From Synergistaceae bacterium (lineage in GTDB: Bacteria > Synergistota > Synergistia > Synergistales > Synergistaceae), in assembly GCA_012728505.1 (NCBI GenBank), contig JAAYEY010000129.1, forward strand, positions 1 to 8,268: a DNA stretch of 8,268 nucleotides, in the 5' to 3' direction. The notes under the pieces were generated by a model. It had not been told where the DNA came from. It worked only from the letters and a program-made list of their open reading frames with translations, and did not search any database. Positions 1 to 6,555 of this stretch are shown here, one piece after another; positions within the stretch are counted from its first letter, which is position 1; each line of letters begins with the position of its first letter. The translations under genes were made by a program, and so were the position numbers.

Positions 1-1493
1 CTCTTATAACAATTCTTACTCTCTTTATCATCTATATTGCTTTCGACAGGTATTTTAATGATGTCTACAAGCTAAACACCGAGCTTTCATTGCTGGAGTC
101 AAAAAAAGATTTTCTTAAATTCACGGTCGAAAATCAGATCGTCCGTATAGAAAACGCAATAGTCAGTGAGAGAGAGTGCTTGAGAAAAAGAAGTGACGAA
201 ATATCCCTCACCTTACAGGTAAACCCTCCCGTAGGCCGTCAGGCCGTAATCAATTTTTGTAAGAGATACTTTGAAAATGGGATTCACAATCAGGCATGGG
301 AATTCTTAGTCTGGGACAAAAAGACAGCAGAGGCCCTCTATGACCCCTTGGGACTTATAAAAGAGGGTAATGCACCAGACGAACTTGAAAGAAAGAAGGA
401 TAATTTTGCAATATACGAGATAAAAGATTTCGGCAGCACTATGCTCTTTTTCGGAGCGAGGAACGACGTTGTTGATCAACGTGTAAAGAAAAAAATAGCG
501 GCTGAGATACACAATTCAGAATTTCCCCTTGATACCTACATCTGGGTAAACGAGGTCGTCAACTATGAGGGTGGCGATGGCTACGCTATTAGAAGGGTAC
601 ATCCCAATCTTATAGATACAGAGGGAATGCTCCTTTCGACAAAGATGGAGGATATAAGAGGTAATACACCTTATCTTACTGAACTTGAGGGAATTAAGAA
701 GGATGGAGAGATATTCTTTACCTACTTCTTTAAGAAAAAAGCCGAAGACAGGATTGCGGAAAAACTCACTTATGCAAAGCTATACAAGAGGTACGACTGG
801 ATTGTAGCCTTTGGTACGCATCTAGAGGATATGGCGAAGTATGTAGATAGGACGGAACAAGAAAGCAGAGGCATCATAAAGAAACTTGCACTGATAATTG
901 CAGCACTTATAGCTGGCCTTATATTGATTAGTCAATTGCTCTCGGTCTATCTGGAGAACAGATACCATATGCAAAGTAAAGAAGAGCTTGAAAAGAAATT
1001 GAGCACAGATCCAATTACTGGAGCAATGACAAGACGCGTTGCTGAACAGTTTCTTGAACAAGAATTCCGTATTTTCAAGAAAGATGGTAAATCTCAGACC
1101 GCCTTTGTCATGGGTGACATTGACAATCTGAAGGGTGTCAACGATACATATGGGCACGAAGCCGGCGATGAAATGATTAAAAACATCTTTGATACGATCA
1201 AGTCTTCAATCAGGAAGGAAGATATTATCTTCCGCTGGGGTGGCGATGAATTCGTGATTATCTGCCGCGATATGACAGTGGAAAACGCCCTCCCATTCTG
1301 CTCAAAACTTCTTGATACTGTTAAAAATAGCGAGGTTAATCATGAGGGAAATATCATAAAAACGACTGTATCCCTCGGCATATCCTACTTTAGGTCTGAA
1401 GACAAAGAGGGTAATGATGTAATTGACCGCGCAGATAAGGCCATGTACAGAGCCAAACAAGATGGCAAAAACCACGTAGAGATGGAGCTCTAG
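1..1493 (+). CDS. Cache-domain membrane diguanylate cyclase (GGDEF), 5' end missing
   Basis: Predicted to make cyclic di-GMP from two GTP at the inner face of the membrane in response to an extracytoplasmic ligand. The frame is open to the left edge and encodes a hydrophobic helix (LITILTLFIIYIAF, about 3-44), the first membrane anchor, so the TTG at 90 is not the true start. A periplasmic region with a Cache signature follows (HPN about 603-611, DIRG and YLTEL about 651-686, YDWIVAFGTHLEDM about 796-837). A second membrane helix lies at about 879-951, then the GGDEF domain from DPITG (1008). The metal-binding GDID motif is at 1113-1124 and the active-site GGDEF at 1239-1253. An inhibitory I-site RKED lies at 1212-1223, exactly five residues before GGDEF, so product inhibition is expected. 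There is no EAL domain. The catalytic half looks intact. The ligand cannot be told from sequence. Confidence 0.93.
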   Translation, partial: LITILTLFIIYIAFDRYFNDVYKLNTELSLLESKKDFLKFTVENQIVRIENAIVSERECLRKRSDEISLTLQVNPPVGRQAVINFCKRYFENGIHNQAWEFLVWDKKTAEALYDPLGLIKEGNAPDELERKKDNFAIYEIKDFGSTMLFFGARNDVVDQRVKKKIAAEIHNSEFPLDTYIWVNEVVNYEGGDGYAIRRVHPNLIDTEGMLLSTKMEDIRGNTPYLTELEGIKKDGEIFFTYFFKKKAEDRIAEKLTYAKLYKRYDWIVAFGTHLEDMAKYVDRTEQESRGIIKKLALIIAALIAGLILISQLLSVYLENRYHMQSKEELEKKLSTDPITGAMTRRVAEQFLEQEFRIFKKDGKSQTAFVMGDIDNLKGVNDTYGHEAGDEMIKNIFDTIKSSIRKEDIIFRWGGDEFVIICRDMTVENALPFCSKLLDTVKNSEVNHEGNIIKTTVSLGISYFRSEDKEGNDVIDRADKAMYRAKQDGKNHVEMEL

Positions 1494-1508
1494 CAGCTGA
1501 AATGCTAC

Positions 1509-1629
1509 GGGAGTCGATTGGTAATCGGTTGGAAATCGATGGGGAGTCAATTGTAAGGGCGTCTGAATACGGGGAATTACGGCGGTGTATGCCGTGGAGA
1601 ATTTGCGACGAAACAAGCCGCGGAGAATT
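1509..1629. repeat. Degenerate short direct repeats in intergenic DNA
   Basis: Two imperfect copies of a GGAGTCRATTG-TAA unit lie about 33 bp apart (1510-1524 and 1543-1556). A TCGATT/AATCGA inverted pair lies inside the interval. Next come three imperfect copies of a GGRGAATT unit at 1571-1578, 1596-1603 and 1622-1629. The last two sit in a shared 13-mer, GCCGYGGAGAATT, 26 bp apart. Short-period repetition in a GC-richer patch just after a stop codon resembles a dispersed intergenic repeat, but only this copy is visible, so dispersal is inference. Confidence 0.4.
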
Positions 1630-1642
1630 GGATCCCCAAACC

Positions 1643-1681
1643 ACGCCTCGGCTATTGTTGAATATAAGTCAACACAGGCGT
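1643..1681 (+). terminator. Possible hairpin terminator downstream of the diguanylate cyclase
   Basis: The outer stem is ACGCCT (1643-1648) with AGGCGT (1676-1681). The inner stem is TGTTGA (1656-1661) with TCAACA (1669-1674) around a 7-base loop, joined by an asymmetric internal loop. Only TTT follows, so it is a weak intrinsic terminator candidate, and it lies 150 bp beyond the stop codon. Confidence 0.3.
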
Positions 1682-1904
1682 TTGCAAGGGAGTTAAGTTG
1701 CTAAGGTGAATTGGCTCCTTCTTTCTTTCAACTTGTGAACAATGAGAATCAGGTCGATGTTTTCCTGTGATAAGAGCTACTGTCAAATTAACTTGGCAAT
1801 TTTTATTAGGTCTCTTGTAATTGGTGCGGTTTGTGATAATAATTTTTGAATTATTCTGAAGAACTTACAGTAGCATTTTCAGGCTTGCAGCCACGTCATA
1901 TACT

Positions 1905-2360
1905 TCACTCATTAAAGCAGCTCACAATATCAGATATGCTGTTCTTAACGTTAAATAAGTCAATGAATTTAACCTTCACAGTGACACCATCGCCGGATTG
2001 AAATTCTATTTCTTGAATCGTTGAAAGTCTTTCTGTCGCAGGGTAGAGCAATGTAACATTTTGTGCATTGTATTTTTCTTGATACGCGTACATTTGGTAC
2101 ATATCAGCTTGTGATATGCCGTAGTTACTTTTCATGTCTGATAAAATTTTCCATTTAGTATCTAATATGAAAATAGCTTTGTAAGTCTTTCGTTTTACAA
2201 CTATATCAGGTTTCATAAGGAACTTTCTATTGGGAAGATCGAAAAGGGCATAAGAAGAAACTTGAGATGTAACACTGTATTTTTCCATGCTAAGTTCTCG
2301 TTTAATCTTTGCGGCAACATAGCTTTCAAAAAAATTTACATTGAGAAAAGAAGCTCGCAC
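1905..2360 (-). pseudogene. McrC-type restriction component, C-terminal nuclease fragment
   Basis: Full-length McrC proteins partner the McrB GTPase in modification-dependent DNA cleavage and carry a PD-(D/E)xK nuclease near the C terminus. This 151-residue frame has that half. FLNVNFFESYVA (residues 5-16) matches the block just before the nuclease in the family. Next come KPD (50-52) and ILDTKWK (65-71), giving the Asp-52, Asp-67 and Lys-69 pattern, and then the conserved QADMYQMYAY helix (84-93). Full-length family members usually exceed 300 residues, so about half is absent. An in-frame stop sits at 2370-2372, four codons before the GTG at 2358-2360, and no good ribosome binding site or mcrB is seen. 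I read it as a decayed remnant. A stand-alone short McrC-like nuclease is the alternative. It is AT-rich compared with the enolase. Confidence 0.72.
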
Positions 2361-2415
2361 ACTATATTTTTAACGTAATTCTTGGTTTTAGGGGCAACAC
2401 GTGCAACATATACAG

Positions 2416-2444
2416 TAGACAGCTATCTTTTATACGTATATAAT
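2416..2444 (+). promoter_or_regulatory. Sigma-70-type promoter for the hydrolase-flavoenzyme unit
   Basis: TAGACA (2416-2421, five of six consensus bases), a 17-bp spacer, then a perfect TATAAT (2439-2444). Transcription would begin near 2451, giving a 5' UTR of about 85 nt before the ATG at 2536. This is the best-matching rightward promoter in the window. Confidence 0.7.
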
Positions 2445-2463
2445 AAAGAAGCTGTTGCTTTTT

Positions 2464-2505
2464 TAAAATACCCGTGTTAGTTAACAATCTAAATTAGGTA
2501 TTTTA
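2464..2505 (+). promoter_or_regulatory. Inverted repeat in the hydrolase 5' UTR
   Basis: TAAAATACC (2464-2472) pairs perfectly with GGTATTTTA (2497-2505) across 24 bases, which could form a small inner TTAG/CTAA stem. It starts about 13 nt after the predicted transcription start and ends 18 nt before the Shine-Dalgarno sequence. It could be an operator or an mRNA hairpin. No ligand class is recognisable. Confidence 0.35.
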
Positions 2506-2535
2506 TTAAGAATCAATCCAAATAGGAGGATTACA

Positions 2536-3471
2536 ATGAAAAAGTGTTTACTATGGGTTCTTGTCATTGCGTTACTTATGGGTTTGGGAGTTCAAGCTCA
2601 GGCTGCCGATGTCTTGGATCTTACTCCCACAGGAAAAATTATGGCAGGTTATGCAGATACCAGTTTGGGGCAAGTTCATTACCGATATATCAAAGGAACG
2701 GATGAGAAGCTCCCTGTTCTGATCATGATACATCAGACAACAAGTGATTCAACATTCTATGAATTTATGATGCCTATCATGTCCAAATATTACAGTGCGA
2801 TTTACTGTCCGGATTTTCCTGGCTACGGAGGATTTGAGCCCACTGATAAACAAGTAGAAGCGAAAGGTTTGGCATTTTACGGAGACGTGTTTGTTGAGTT
2901 CATGGATAGTTTGAACATCAAAAAATGTCACCTTGCAGGGCACTATTCTGGTGGTTCAATGGCTTTGGATATGAAATACCGCTATCCTGACCGCTTCTAT
3001 TCTCTCACTGTTATGGGCCCCATTTATGGAGATCAGGAATTTCGTAAAAGGCTACGCGAAGTCTCAGTCGGTTCAGTACAAAAGCTGGTTCCGGTTCGTG
3101 ATGGATGGCACCTACTTCGTGGATGGAAACAGGTGGAAGAATACGGCGCTGCTGCTCTGCCCCTTGAACTCCATCAAAGAGAAGCTCTTATAAATTTGAA
3201 GGGCTGGAAAGCGACAAAGCAGGCATATAATGCCGTTCTTGATTATGATTTCATCAAACCATTCGATAATGTTCCAGGTCCGTTGCTTATAATGGATGGC
3301 TCGAAAGGCCAGTGTTTTGAGTTTTTTGAGGCCGCAAAAAAGGCAAGACCGGATGCAGTTTCATTGGTTTTAGAAGGTTGCCATGATTACTTCCCTTACG
3401 AAAAACCTAATGAAGTGGCAGCCGCGATCATTTCATTCACAAAAGATGTTGATAAAACCACTAAAAAATAA
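2536..3471 (+). CDS. Secreted alpha/beta-hydrolase-fold protein with atypical nucleophile elbow
   Basis: A 311-residue protein starting at an ATG with AGGAGG six bases upstream (2524-2529). Residues 1-23 form a signal peptide (KK, a hydrophobic core, then AQA before Ala-24), so it should be exported. The alpha/beta-hydrolase fold shows in VLIMIHQTT (61-69, oxyanion-strand region), DFPGYGGF (93-100), the elbow LAGHYSGGSMAL (about 133-144) and the C-terminal GCHDYFPYEKPNEV, with His-283 as the likely catalytic His. In the usual G-H-S-x-G-G elbow the third residue is the nucleophile Ser; here it is Tyr-137, with Ser-138 next to it. The catalytic acid cannot be assigned safely. It lies 80 bp before the flavoenzyme gene on the same strand. 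Substrate is unknown: an esterase or lactonase role, or a non-hydrolytic one, are all possible. Confidence 0.85.
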   Translation: MKKCLLWVLVIALLMGLGVQAQAADVLDLTPTGKIMAGYADTSLGQVHYRYIKGTDEKLPVLIMIHQTTSDSTFYEFMMPIMSKYYSAIYCPDFPGYGGFEPTDKQVEAKGLAFYGDVFVEFMDSLNIKKCHLAGHYSGGSMALDMKYRYPDRFYSLTVMGPIYGDQEFRKRLREVSVGSVQKLVPVRDGWHLLRGWKQVEEYGAAALPLELHQREALINLKGWKATKQAYNAVLDYDFIKPFDNVPGPLLIMDGSKGQCFEFFEAAKKARPDAVSLVLEGCHDYFPYEKPNEVAAAIISFTKDVDKTTKK

Positions 3472-3551
3472 ACTGTGCCGAGGATTTTCATCAATAGACG
3501 ATTGCTTGATTGTTAACGCCATGCAAATGTCGAACGAAAGGTTGAGATAAA

Positions 3552-5534
3552 ATGGCACAATTTAAACATCTCCTTGCTCCAGGAAATATTGGAAATATGA
3601 AACTTAAAAATCATGTGATCATGGGTCCTGTAGAAACATTATATGCATCGTCCGATGGTGAAATGACTCAAAGAATCATTGATTTTTACGTCAGAAGAAG
3701 CCGAGGAGGAGCCGGTTTAATTGTCCTGCATTCCATGCAGGGCAATACAAAAATGGATCCGATAGATCCCTATCCGGGTTCTCTTCGCCTAGACGACAAT
3801 GCTTATATACCTATGCTCACGGAATTTACTGAAACGATGCACAGAGAAGGGACAAAAGTTGCATGCCTTGTCTCCCCCGGTGGCGGTGCACAGGCCTTGG
3901 GATATCCTTACGATAAAGGCTCACAGGGAATATACGATATCCCAAATGTAGGCCCAAGTGAAAAACAGTCTCTAGTTGCCCAACGGAAAGTTCGTAAGCT
4001 AACCATCGAGGAAATAAAAAAATCTGTTATAGCGATGGGTTTATGTGCAGCAAGAGCAAAAACGGCAGGCTTTGATGCCTTTTGTATTCACGCAGTAGGT
4101 GGATATCTGATCGCTCAGTTTTTGACTCCATATTTCAATGACCGAGATGACGAATATGGTGGCAGCCTTGAGAATAGGATGCGGTTTTTGCTTGAAATCA
4201 TTGAATCCTGTCAAAAAAACGCCGGCAAAGATTTCCCGCTTATTGTGCGCTTCTCTATTGATGAATATCTTGGCGACGCCGGTCGTGGAATTGAGGAATC
4301 GAAGTTGATCGGTAAAATGCTGGAAAAAGCAGGCGTTGCGGCTATTGATTGTAGTGCGGGTGTTTTCGAAACAGCCAACATGCTTATTCAGCCGATTTAT
4401 GTACCAAAGGGTGGCCTTGTGCCACTTGCCGTTGCCATGAAGAGTGCTGTGTCCATACCAGTGATTGCACAGGGACGTCTTTCAGAGCCTGAAATTGCAG
4501 AGAAGGTTTTGGCAGAAGGACAGGCAGATTTTATTTCCACGTCACGAGGTTGGCTTGTTGACCAAGATTGGGTGAACAAAATAACAGCGGGTGATACCGA
4601 AGGGCTACGCCGTTGCATTTCCTGCAATTACTGCATAGGTCAACGAATCTTCGAGAACCTGCCAATTCGTTGTGCTCTTAACCCCATAGCCGGCAGGGAA
4701 TCTATATACAAAGAAGAACTTCCTTCCCCTGCCAAGCTAAAAAAAGTTATAGTGATCGGGGCAGGACCTGCAGGTTTAGAGGCAGCGTACAGACTGGGAA
4801 TGCAAGGGCATTCTGTGGATATTTATGAAGCGTCGAATCAGATATGTGGTGGGCAGATTTTTATTGCACAGGTGCCTCCGTGCAAAGATGTTCTCTCATA
4901 TATTTCCCGGTTCTATTCGGCTCAGCTCTCTCGCCTTGCAAACGTTACTTTGCACTTAAACACTAAAATGACAGAAAGTAACATTAGTAAGCTTGAAGGC
5001 GATGCTGTTATCCTTGCTACAGGGGGAGAAGAAATGATCCCTGGGATTCCAGGTATTGATAATTCTAATGTTGTTACAGCCCAGAATGTTCTCTTGGGAA
5101 AATGCGACATCGGTAAAAATGTACTCATAGCCGGGGGCGGCCAGATCGGTGCTGAGACTGCGCACTATCTTGCAGAAAAAAACCATTCTGTCACCATTGT
5201 AGAAATGTTACCTGAAATTGCGCTTGATGAAGAGTTTATTACTCGTATGATGCTGCTTTCAATCCTTGAGGAAGCTGGCGTTAAAATGTTAAAGAACCAT
5301 AGAATCACTTCGTTTACACCATCTGGTGCAAACGTTCTTGATCAAGCAGATTGTAAAGAGAAGTTTATTGCCTGCGATACAATTGTGCTTGCTCTAGGGA
5401 CAAAACCGGTTAACGACCTTGAAAAAGTCTTGAGAGAATACTTTTCTGAAGTTTACGTTGTTGGTGACGCTTGCGGTACTGGTGCTATACATAAAGCAGT
5501 TGAAGAAGGTTTCTTTGCTGCACTGAGAATATGA
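3552..5534 (+). CDS. Old Yellow Enzyme/2,4-dienoyl-CoA reductase-type FMN, Fe-S, FAD oxidoreductase
   Basis: A 660-residue cytoplasmic enzyme of the 2-enoate reductase, dienoyl-CoA reductase and trimethylamine dehydrogenase group, which passes electrons from NAD(P)H through FAD and a 4Fe-4S cluster to FMN to reduce activated double bonds. Residues 1 to about 350 form the FMN TIM barrel, including HAVGGYLIAQFLTPYFNDR and YGGSLENRMRF (about 180-212). Tyr-185 matches the proton-donor Tyr of OYE and His-180 its first substrate-binding His, but the Asn/His partner is Gly-183. The usual QxxHxGR motif reads CLVSPGG. Cluster cysteines are Cys-355, 358, 361 and 374. The FAD motif GAGPAG is at 403-408, the NAD(P)-binding GGGQIG at 528-533, and a C-terminal VVGDA follows. 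The Shine-Dalgarno is only moderate (AAAGG at 3537-3541). It is probably co-transcribed with the upstream hydrolase. The class is secure; the substrate is unknown. Confidence 0.92.
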   Translation: MAQFKHLLAPGNIGNMKLKNHVIMGPVETLYASSDGEMTQRIIDFYVRRSRGGAGLIVLHSMQGNTKMDPIDPYPGSLRLDDNAYIPMLTEFTETMHREGTKVACLVSPGGGAQALGYPYDKGSQGIYDIPNVGPSEKQSLVAQRKVRKLTIEEIKKSVIAMGLCAARAKTAGFDAFCIHAVGGYLIAQFLTPYFNDRDDEYGGSLENRMRFLLEIIESCQKNAGKDFPLIVRFSIDEYLGDAGRGIEESKLIGKMLEKAGVAAIDCSAGVFETANMLIQPIYVPKGGLVPLAVAMKSAVSIPVIAQGRLSEPEIAEKVLAEGQADFISTSRGWLVDQDWVNKITAGDTEGLRRCISCNYCIGQRIFENLPIRCALNPIAGRESIYKEELPSPAKLKKVIVIGAGPAGLEAAYRLGMQGHSVDIYEASNQICGGQIFIAQVPPCKDVLSYISRFYSAQLSRLANVTLHLNTKMTESNISKLEGDAVILATGGEEMIPGIPGIDNSNVVTAQNVLLGKCDIGKNVLIAGGGQIGAETAHYLAEKNHSVTIVEMLPEIALDEEFITRMMLLSILEEAGVKMLKNHRITSFTPSGANVLDQADCKEKFIACDTIVLALGTKPVNDLEKVLREYFSEVYVVGDACGTGAIHKAVEEGFFAALRI

Positions 5535-5606
5535 ATAACCTTAAGAAGCTATATTGCATCTGTTTAAATCTTCAGTTTTTGTCTCCTTTTGTTAGTAAGA
5601 CCCAAG

Positions 5607-5640
5607 AATAAAAAATCCCCCAATTGGGGGATTTTTTATT
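5607..5640 (+). terminator. Strong intrinsic terminator, perfect 34-bp palindrome
   Basis: Arms of 15 bp (5607-5621 and 5626-5640) around AATT. The stem has five C:G pairs next to the loop, with A-rich left and T-rich right flanks (ATTTTTTATT after the G run). It lies 72 bp after the flavoenzyme stop and ends that unit. Because it is symmetric with A and T tracts on both sides, it should also stop leftward transcripts. Confidence 0.93.
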
Positions 5641-5870
5641 TCCTTATTCTCTCTGTATGTGAACATGTTCGTTCAATCTCCATTAGTCCAGCGGAGTAAA
5701 GGGGTCAGACCTGCACGATTGATAAATCTAGAAAATTTTTAATTGACGTCTTGTCTACCTGTTAATCAAAACTAGCGTGTGGTTCCGTTTATAAGGGGCA
5801 GTATAAATCCACCCTAAATAAGACAGCAAATGAATTGTGTTCTATGCTGTCTTAAAAGAAAATTATAAAA
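5641..5870. other. Noncoding region with a possible insertion-sequence scar
   Basis: No gene is seen. At 5698-5714 the sequence AAAGGGGTCAGACCTGC, followed by AT-rich DNA and AATTGAC (5740-5746), resembles sequence I recall next to REP-associated tyrosine transposase elements; this is from memory and not verified. A second segment, GTATAAATCCACCCTAAA (5801-5818), resembles one at 6636-6653 on the other side of the DJ-1 gene. Nothing else is recognisable. Confidence 0.35.
5819..5854 (-). terminator. Probable terminator of the DJ-1/PfpI gene
   Basis: TAAGACAGCA (5819-5828) pairs perfectly over 10 bp with TGCTGTCTTA (5845-5854), with a 16-base loop. It starts 16 bp beyond the leftward gene's stop codon. 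Read leftward, only a short T-rich stretch (TTATTTAGGG, overlapping the stem end) follows, so termination may be modest, but the position fits. Confidence 0.6.
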
Positions 5871-6377
5871 TTATCCTAATTTCACTATAATTGTCTTTAC
5901 AAATACTGGTAAGTCCTTTGGGGTCCTAGAAGTTATTAAATTTCCATCTACAACTACTTCTTCATCAACATATTCTGCACCAGCATTGGTTAAATCATCT
6001 TTTATAGAATAAAAAGCTGTGATTTTTTTACCACTTAAATCACAGCAAGAAGCCAACATCCAAGGTCCATGACAAATGGCTGCTATGATTTTATTCTGTT
6101 CATTCATAGCTCTGACAAAATCAACTGTGGATTTACATCTTCTCATGTGATCAGGAGAGTATCCTCCTGGTATAACTACAGCATCATAATCATTTGATGA
6201 TATGTCTTCTGATGCATGGGTACTGGTTTCAGTTAACCCGACTTTTGATTTGTATTCTTTATTTCTTTCCGTTCCCACTAAATGAACTTCATATCCTTCT
6301 TCTAAAAACCTAATATATGGATATATAAGCTCCCTTTCATCAAATAAGTTTTCCAGTAATATAGCTACTTTCTTCAT
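5871..6377 (-). CDS. DJ-1/PfpI-family protein (deglycase/protease-like)
   Basis: A 168-residue cytoplasmic protein of the PfpI/YhbO-like branch of the DJ-1 superfamily. Proposed roles in the family include repair of glycated molecules, glyoxalase activity and stress-related peptidase activity. Visible are the acidic-residue motif FDERELIYPY (12-21, Glu-16), VVIPGGYSPDHMR (67-79), the nucleophile elbow AAICHGPW (99-106, Cys-102 followed by His-103), and SRTPKDLPVF (150-159) at the usual C-terminal position. Length is typical and no key residue is missing. The start is the ATG at 6375-6377, with AAAGGTGA five bases upstream and family homology from residue 1. The frame stays open another 69 codons upstream, but that extension runs through the terminator hairpin and promoter and is rejected. 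It is visibly more AT-rich than the enolase, which may mean transfer. Regulation is covered in the leader entry. Confidence 0.92.
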   Translation of the reverse strand: MKKVAILLENLFDERELIYPYIRFLEEGYEVHLVGTERNKEYKSKVGLTETSTHASEDISSNDYDAVVIPGGYSPDHMRRCKSTVDFVRAMNEQNKIIAAICHGPWMLASCCDLSGKKITAFYSIKDDLTNAGAEYVDEEVVVDGNLITSRTPKDLPVFVKTIIVKLG

Positions 6378-6460
6378 TATTATCACCTTTCTTTTAAGGA
6401 AGACCAGTTGGCCAGTCGTGTACGCCCTATCTTCGCTGTAAAGATAAATCCCGATATCCT

Positions 6461-6537
6461 CCAAACAAAAAGAACAGGATCCGAAAGCCGAAAGCTTTAG
6501 CGGATCCTGTCGACGAGATCCGCTACGGAAAACCGTA
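6461..6537 (-). promoter_or_regulatory. Leader with terminator and competing hairpin before the DJ-1 gene
   Basis: Read leftward, three hairpins occur. First, TACGG-TTTT-CCGTA (6537-6524). Second, AGCGGATC (6524-6517) with GATCCGCT (6506-6499), a perfect 8-bp stem with a 10-base loop. Third, ACAGGATCCG (6510-6501) with CGGATCCTGT (6483-6474), a 10-bp stem extended by five inner pairs and followed by TCTTTTTGTTTGG, a good intrinsic terminator. Stems two and three share 6501-6506, so they cannot form together. That is the geometry of an antiterminator and terminator pair. The terminator ends about 84 nt before the start codon. I match it to no known riboswitch. The alternatives are a small RNA of about 85 nt with its own terminator, or a chance overlap because GGATCC is self-complementary. 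Confidence 0.55.
6474..6510 (-). terminator. Leftward intrinsic terminator inside the DJ-1 leader
   Basis: A stem of up to 15 bp, with arms 6474-6488 and 6494-6510 (AG bulge at 6499-6500) and a GAAA-type loop. Read leftward, a T-rich run (6473-6463) follows. No matching T run exists in the rightward direction, so the terminator is polar and points toward the DJ-1 gene. Confidence 0.75.
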
Positions 6538-6555
6538 ACTGTCTCAATGCCTAAT

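Larger units (their letters stand above)
1494..1904. other. Noncoding region between diguanylate cyclase and mcrC remnant
   Basis: No convincing gene is seen. Short frames in the left part have no ribosome binding site and low-complexity, arginine/serine/proline-rich translations. The first 150 bases are richer in G and C than the rest and carry degenerate repeats (separate entry), followed by an imperfect hairpin. From about 1700 to 1904 the DNA is AT-rich, with a weak 7-bp stem (AATAATT/AATTATT) near 1838-1856 that could end leftward transcripts from the mcrC remnant. Confidence 0.5.

Noticed and set aside
90..92. TTG as start of the diguanylate cyclase
   Set aside because: The same frame is open to the left edge and encodes a membrane helix needed to anchor the Cache domain; no ribosome binding site precedes the TTG.
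1302..1644. Two overlapping leftward frames of 84 and 104 codons
   Set aside because: They are antisense to the GGDEF coding region and the adjoining repeats, with no ribosome binding sites and no recognisable domain.
1502..1696. A 64-codon rightward frame after the diguanylate cyclase
   Set aside because: It has no Shine-Dalgarno sequence and its translation follows the repeat pattern; not supported as a gene.
1776..1874. 8-bp inverted repeat GCTACTGT/ACAGTAGC around the left flank of the mcrC remnant
   Set aside because: With 83 bp between the arms, a match of this length is expected about once by chance in a region of this size; no insertion-sequence end or target duplication supports it.
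4397..5186. Several leftward frames inside the flavoenzyme gene
   Set aside because: They are shadow frames antisense to a strongly supported coding region, without their own signals.
5661..5670. GAACATGTTC palindrome as a LexA-type SOS box
   Set aside because: The half-sites are 2 bp apart rather than the 4 bp of the Gram-positive box, and no gene start lies close by in a suitable orientation.
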